Position numbers and translations under genes: made by a program. Below are positions 60,017-64,000 of a stretch of DNA of 64,000 bases, one piece after another (position 1 is the stretch's first letter; each line of letters begins with the position of its first letter). The DNA is from Pseudoalteromonas umbrosa (lineage in GTDB: Bacteria > Pseudomonadota > Gammaproteobacteria > Enterobacterales > Alteromonadaceae): assembly GCF_030125375.1 (NCBI RefSeq), contig NZ_JASJUU010000004.1, positions 124,001-188,000 on the forward strand, written 5' to 3'. Below the pieces are notes generated by a model, which had not been told where the DNA came from, ran no database searches, and worked only from the letters and a program-made list of their open reading frames with translations.

Positions 60017-60556
60017 TTAGCTGAGTGCTGACTTCTGTGGAATATAGTTAGGTTTAAAAATAGCAATGCTCATTAAAGATACGTACACAATAATGTTTAT
60101 AGTGATAGCAATTGGGTCCATGAAGTAGTAAATAATTGGGTATTTATCAATTATATAAAATATGTATAGGAGTGTTTCTAAGTATGCGATTAAATTGCAA
60201 AAAAACAATGCGATCATGGAGCTTAAAATCAATGCTTCACGGCGACTTAAGTGATGTGGCGTCGTTAGTTCTTTGGGTGGATTAAGATTGAATCTCTTGT
60301 ATATTCTAACGCTGATTCGGTCCTTTTTTAAAATCAGCTTAATATAAATAAAGCAAAGTATAGCGGATATGAGATAAGCAGAGTCTGTACTATATGGCTT
60401 TGACCAAGCGATGAGGGTATCGAAAATGCTAAATATTAATAGTAAAATAAATAACCATCGTGTCCTCTTGCAAGGCCAAGCAAACACTAATAACAAGCCA
60501 AGAGTGGGTACTTGAAATTGTGTGATTAAATTTTCAGCAGCAGATACATCTATCAT
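60017..60556 (-). CDS. Hypothetical membrane protein
   Basis: This 179-residue protein has about five membrane helices: PTLGLLLVFAWP, WLFILLLIFSIFDTLIAW, LISAILCFIYIKLIL, LILSSMIALFFCNLIAYLET and PIAITINIIVYVSLMSIAI. The loop between the third and fourth is basic (KKDRISVRIYKRFNLNPPKE). No family recognised. It is isolated on the minus strand; the 119 bases on one side and 135 on the other hold no obvious signals. Confidence 0.65.
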   Translation of the reverse strand: MIDVSAAENLITQFQVPTLGLLLVFAWPCKRTRWLFILLLIFSIFDTLIAWSKPYSTDSAYLISAILCFIYIKLILKKDRISVRIYKRFNLNPPKELTTPHHLSRREALILSSMIALFFCNLIAYLETLLYIFYIIDKYPIIYYFMDPIAITINIIVYVSLMSIAIFKPNYIPQKSALS

Positions 60557-60691
60557 TTTATTATTTTACTTGATGGTAAAGCACAGTTTAGTATCTGATT
60601 TACGTTAGTAATATGCAATTGATATTTAATAGGTGTTAGAGGATAAGTCGTTGCACAAAAGATAAAACCCCTTTGCGCAACTATTTTTGGC

Positions 60692-62869
60692 TTAGTTTAA
60701 CAATGTTAAATTGCTGACATTGCGAACACCCGGGTGGCTCATATAGTCATTCTTAATGCCCTCAACCCTTAAGCTCTTACCAATAAGTTGTGGGTTCAAC
60801 AATGGACTAAATGTGTCACGCTGAGATGATTCTAGTTTGATGTATAGCTTATAACCCGCATTATTCGGATCGCTCAGCTCAAGTGCATACTTATTATTAA
60901 TGGGCGCAGTGATGGTGCCTGATAACACAACTGGCTGACCATTATTCATTGCTAGCACCTCTGATACTGACAGGTCATTGCCTTGGTCAGGGCTGCTGCC
61001 ATTGTCGCTCGATGCTTGAGTAATACTAGATACCTGACGTACACCCGGTTGACTCATATAACTATCGCGCACACCTTTGATCACAAGCGTTGCATTAAGA
61101 ATATCTGGGTTCAATACGGGGCTAAACTCTGCTCGTTGACTGCTTTCAAGCTTAATATTAATGGTAAAACTTGGGTCGTTCAGATCTTCTAAAACAAGTG
61201 CATAGATGCTGTTTAAACCAGACTTTACGCGCCCTGTAAGCTCAAGCGACTCACCTTGTGCAGTTGCCAAAGCTTGTTCAACGGACATGAAAGACGGTGC
61301 AATCTGTAAATCAGTGACATAGCGAATACCCGGCTCACCCATGTAACTATTGCGTTTACCTGTCACTATGATGCTCTGATTTAAAATGGCTGGGTTTAGC
61401 TGTGGATTAAAATCAGCCCTTTGATTGCTCTCTAATTTCACATAAATGTGCGTAGCGGGATTATTAAGGTCGCTTAGCTCTAGACCATAAATACCATTGA
61501 CTGCATTCGTGACTTTACCAATGACAACCAGTGGCGTGTTTTGCGCCGCAGCGAGAGCATCACTGACTGAGACTGTATCACCCGGTGTTGGCGTCGGATC
61601 TGGGTCTGGATCGGTTTGGCCATCGCCGTAAGGGGCATTAAAAGAGTTGTTTTTGTAGGTATCTGTATCCCAAGGATTAAAGCCATTTGCTGGGGTGCCC
61701 CAAGGTTGTCCATTGTTTGGATCAGACATTTCTTGGGCATCCATCGGTGTCGGTGTCGCAAAACCGCTAGTATGGCCATTTTGTCCATCAAAGTACTGGT
61801 AGCTTTCAGGCGTTGCAAGCCAGTTTATGATGTTGACTGCCAGTACCGAAGCGTGACCCGGATCAGTCCATCCCGGGTAGGTTTTTTTGGTACTGCCGCT
61901 GTCTTGACGGCGATATTTAGGCGTAGCATCTTCAATTGGAGAAGAATCGCCGATAAAGGCTGCTTTACCCGCACCAGATTTTGCAATTGCGACATAAGGC
62001 CCTTCGGCTTTGCCACCAAAATATAGCCCGTCATCTTTGGCATGTCGCCACTTCACGGGTGTATCTGTTTCTGAAAAATAAACTAAGCCTTTGGCTTTTT
62101 GTGGGTCGACAATTGCAAGTGTCGCGCCTGCGGCCATAAGAATAGGGTCAACGCCTTGGGTGATCCCTTCAGTTTGGGCACTTGGTTCTACGCCACTGAC
62201 GCCTTGCTTGTAGTCCACGCCATTGAAGCGAAAGCGGATCCCGAAGTTTTCGACTAGCCAACCTGCATAGGCTGATTTTGGGTTACGCCAATCGCCATAA
62301 GCGCCTCCCATATTGTATTTACTTAAGTCTGAGCGGTTATAACCATTGAAGACTTCAGTGGCATCCCATGTATTGAGGTTGCGGTCAGCATCATAATGAT
62401 CGGCAACGAAAAATATCCCTTTGCCGCTTGCAACATATTGCTCAAGCGCAGCCTGCTCAGCAAGCGTAAAAGGTCTGTTTGTTTCAGCGAGTACAAAGAC
62501 ATCCGAGTCTTTAATTGCATCATAAGTAATGATGGCTTCGTTGTTTTGATTGCCTGTGCGGTCGTCAAAAAAGCGAATGCGGCCATCGTTATTTAGGTCA
62601 ACACCGCGATACTCTTTTACCGTGTAGCCTTGCTGGACCAGTGCATCTGCAAAATCTGAAAACGCACCATCGATAACCCAGTCTGCATTACCTTCCACAC
62701 CGCCGTGGGATACGTCAAAGTATATGGTTTTACCGTTATTGTTTGCGGCACTAGGTGCTTTAACTGGTGCAGTATTATTCCAATCATAGGCGGCTGCCAT
62801 GGCAAAGCCAGAATGTACAAGCATGCCTGCACCGAGCAATACCGAAAGGGTCAGTTTATTTACAGTCAT
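60692..62869 (-). CDS. Secreted protein with three OB-fold-like repeats
   Basis: This 725-residue protein has a signal peptide (cut after FAMA, 26) and an N-terminal alpha/beta domain (about 45-355) with KTIYFDVSHGGVEGN and SGKGIFFVADHYDADRN that resembles glutamine-amidotransferase-like domains. A DPDPDPTPTPG linker (420-430) follows, then three repeats at 434-523, 528-617 and 633-723. Each repeat has LELSD, YVKLES or IKLESS, and SYMGEPGIR or close. These repeats look like the OB-fold modules beside secreted nucleases (DUF6359-like). It lies beside cpdB, so nucleic-acid use is possible. Confidence 0.75.
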   Translation of the reverse strand: MTVNKLTLSVLLGAGMLVHSGFAMAAAYDWNNTAPVKAPSAANNNGKTIYFDVSHGGVEGNADWVIDGAFSDFADALVQQGYTVKEYRGVDLNNDGRIRFFDDRTGNQNNEAIITYDAIKDSDVFVLAETNRPFTLAEQAALEQYVASGKGIFFVADHYDADRNLNTWDATEVFNGYNRSDLSKYNMGGAYGDWRNPKSAYAGWLVENFGIRFRFNGVDYKQGVSGVEPSAQTEGITQGVDPILMAAGATLAIVDPQKAKGLVYFSETDTPVKWRHAKDDGLYFGGKAEGPYVAIAKSGAGKAAFIGDSSPIEDATPKYRRQDSGSTKKTYPGWTDPGHASVLAVNIINWLATPESYQYFDGQNGHTSGFATPTPMDAQEMSDPNNGQPWGTPANGFNPWDTDTYKNNSFNAPYGDGQTDPDPDPTPTPGDTVSVSDALAAAQNTPLVVIGKVTNAVNGIYGLELSDLNNPATHIYVKLESNQRADFNPQLNPAILNQSIIVTGKRNSYMGEPGIRYVTDLQIAPSFMSVEQALATAQGESLELTGRVKSGLNSIYALVLEDLNDPSFTINIKLESSQRAEFSPVLNPDILNATLVIKGVRDSYMSQPGVRQVSSITQASSDNGSSPDQGNDLSVSEVLAMNNGQPVVLSGTITAPINNKYALELSDPNNAGYKLYIKLESSQRDTFSPLLNPQLIGKSLRVEGIKNDYMSHPGVRNVSNLTLLN

Positions 62870-62980
62870 TTTTCAATTCCCGTTGGTTTGGTTTGTTGTT
62901 ACAGCCAACTTCCAAATAGCTGTAGAGGAGGAGAGGTATGCGTTTGTGCATACCTCAATTGGGTCTTTTTCTGAGTTTTA

Positions 62981-64000
62981 TTATTGGTTTTGAGATAAGT
63001 TCAATAGGTACAGTGCAAAGCCGTCTTCATTGGTTTTGTCCAGTGGTTGGATATGTCCAAACTGTTCACTGTAAGCTTTTGCATTGTCACTGTTAGAGGT
63101 TGTGAATTGGATTTGGACGTTTTCAATCGCCGTGAATGACCAGTTCATATCAGCTGACGGATCAAGACCTTTACCATCATTTGCCTCACTTTGATGCGTG
63201 ATATAGTTTGCGACCACTTGGCGGTTTTCATCTGGTGAGTCGACCACGATTTTATCTGCGCCAATCGCCGGGAAGTTACCACCTCCAGATGCACGATAGT
63301 TATTAGTGACAACAAGGAACTCTTGCCCATCAGTGACAGGTTTGTCTTGGTAAGATAGCGCTACAATACGCTGGCCATCAGACACCTTTTCACCTTTACT
63401 GTTGTATCTTGCAGGCTGAGTGAGGTCGATTTGATAGGTCACACCATCGATAACATCAAAGTTGTAAGATGGGAAGTCTGGATTGATTAAAGACTGCATA
63501 TCAGCAGAGTCAGGGTTGATTTGATTAAATTGTCCGGCAGACATTTCTAGCCACTCTTTCACCTGTGCGCCGTTTAGTTTTAGCACTTTCAGGATGTTAG
63601 GGTAGATATAAAGATCTGCTACGTTACGATAGGCAATGTCACCTGTGGCGATGTAGGTATAGTCGTCCGCGCCGCCACGACCCGCTCTAAATGGCGCACC
63701 GGCTGAGAGAATTGGCAGGCCTTCTAACTCAGTGCCTTGCACTATTTTTTGCGTGTACCAAGCCTGGGCATCGGTGACGATTTGAATTGAAGGATCATCA
63801 TTAACCAGTGCAAAGAAGCTATTAACTTGATTGGTCACTTTTGCAAAAGGCTTGTTGACCCAAGTGCGGGTTTCTTCGTGCTCATGGTGCACAGCGGCTT
63901 CAACATCAGCATCATTATCAACCAAAGCAGTGATGTTTCTATCGGCATCTTGCTCGTAAATCGGCATCAAAGAAGACTGAGAATCAGTCACTTGCCAAGC
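62981..64000 (-). CDS. cpdB: 2',3'-cyclic-nucleotide 2'-phosphodiesterase/3'-nucleotidase, C-terminal part
   Basis: The frame runs through the right edge, so the N-terminus, with the metallophosphatase domain, lies outside. About 340 residues remain: APFRAGRGGADDYTYIATGD, PNILKVLKLNGAQVKEWLEM, INPDFPSYNFDVIDGVTYQI, DLTQPARYNSKGEKVSDGQR and DKTNEDGFALYLLNLS, all close to the 5'-nucleotidase C domain of CpdB. The enzyme is periplasmic and frees nucleosides and phosphate from cyclic nucleotides. The secreted OB-fold protein gene follows it 111 bases downstream on the same strand. Confidence 0.93.
   Translation of the reverse strand, partial: AWQVTDSQSSLMPIYEQDADRNITALVDNDADVEAAVHHEHEETRTWVNKPFAKVTNQVNSFFALVNDDPSIQIVTDAQAWYTQKIVQGTELEGLPILSAGAPFRAGRGGADDYTYIATGDIAYRNVADLYIYPNILKVLKLNGAQVKEWLEMSAGQFNQINPDSADMQSLINPDFPSYNFDVIDGVTYQIDLTQPARYNSKGEKVSDGQRIVALSYQDKPVTDGQEFLVVTNNYRASGGGNFPAIGADKIVVDSPDENRQVVANYITHQSEANDGKGLDPSADMNWSFTAIENVQIQFTTSNSDNAKAYSEQFGHIQPLDKTNEDGFALYLLNLSQNQ

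Overview
The window reads as chromosome of a marine gammaproteobacterium of the order Alteromonadales, most likely Pseudoalteromonas. This is inferred from the gene content (GcvP, PpiC, TcyP, fused ArgA, AbgT, SpeD/SpeE, SbtA-type permease, DUF6172 protein, CpdB) and from moderately AT-rich coding DNA with long AT-rich spacers. No rRNA, tRNA, CRISPR array or intact insertion sequence was recognised. The two ends cut genes: gcvP on the left and cpdB on the right.

Layout. 1-1.3 kb: end of gcvP and its terminator. 1.3-6.0 kb: an accessory block built on a multi-copy intergenic repeat family. It includes five tandem 65-bp units and a 135-bp nested palindrome. It carries a three-gene cassette with ATGA overlaps (HTH protein, 41-residue peptide, membrane protein) and a convergent HNH nuclease / cytosine-5 methyltransferase pair. 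6-13.5 kb: fatty-acid desaturase, hotdog thioesterase, small unknowns, a periplasmic binding protein, a 59-residue four-Cys protein, ppiC and a membrane-anchored serine hydrolase. 13.6-14.1 kb: a decayed REP-associated tyrosine transposase. 14.1-17.5 kb: ABC exporter, speE and speD. 18-22.6 kb: a secreted small protein, a DUF6172 protein, a secreted subtilase with P-domain and a coiled-coil membrane protein. 23.2-27.3 kb: an operon of NHL propeller protein, 82-residue protein and chemoreceptor.

27.5-33.5 kb: unknown genes, a PD40 propeller protein divergent from a CadC-like/TolB/TPR regulator, a SodC-like protein with an altered zinc site, and a broken gene. 33.5-35.8 kb: SDR, bicupin and small-protein operon divergent from an HxlR regulator. 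36-41.5 kb: tcyP, a membrane protein, and a secreted tripeptidyl aminopeptidase-type hydrolase divergent from a membrane LytTR regulator. 41.8-43.0 kb: a membrane-anchored glutaredoxin-like protein and two paralogous secreted six-Cys peptides. 43.3-48.9 kb: argA behind paired ARG boxes, a VC0807-like membrane protein, abgT, and an sdhC-sdhD pair without sdhAB. 49-55.5 kb: a Fur-box-like palindrome, chrA with its LysR gene, a spondin-domain lipoprotein, an SbtA-type permease with its LysR gene, and a variant endonuclease III. 55.5-64 kb: TerB-like protein, XRE regulator facing a double cystatin-like protein, orphan ExbD, serine hydrolase, a secreted protein with three OB-fold-like repeats, and cpdB.

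The best candidates for undescribed biology are the six-Cys peptide pair with its neighbouring periplasmic glutaredoxin, the orphan SdhCD pair that has lost both expected haem ligands, the NHL/small protein/chemoreceptor operon, the XRE gene with phased direct repeats facing a double cystatin-like protein, and the repeat-flanked HTH/41-aa/membrane cassette. All functional links between neighbours are inferences from position; no similarity search or structure prediction was run.
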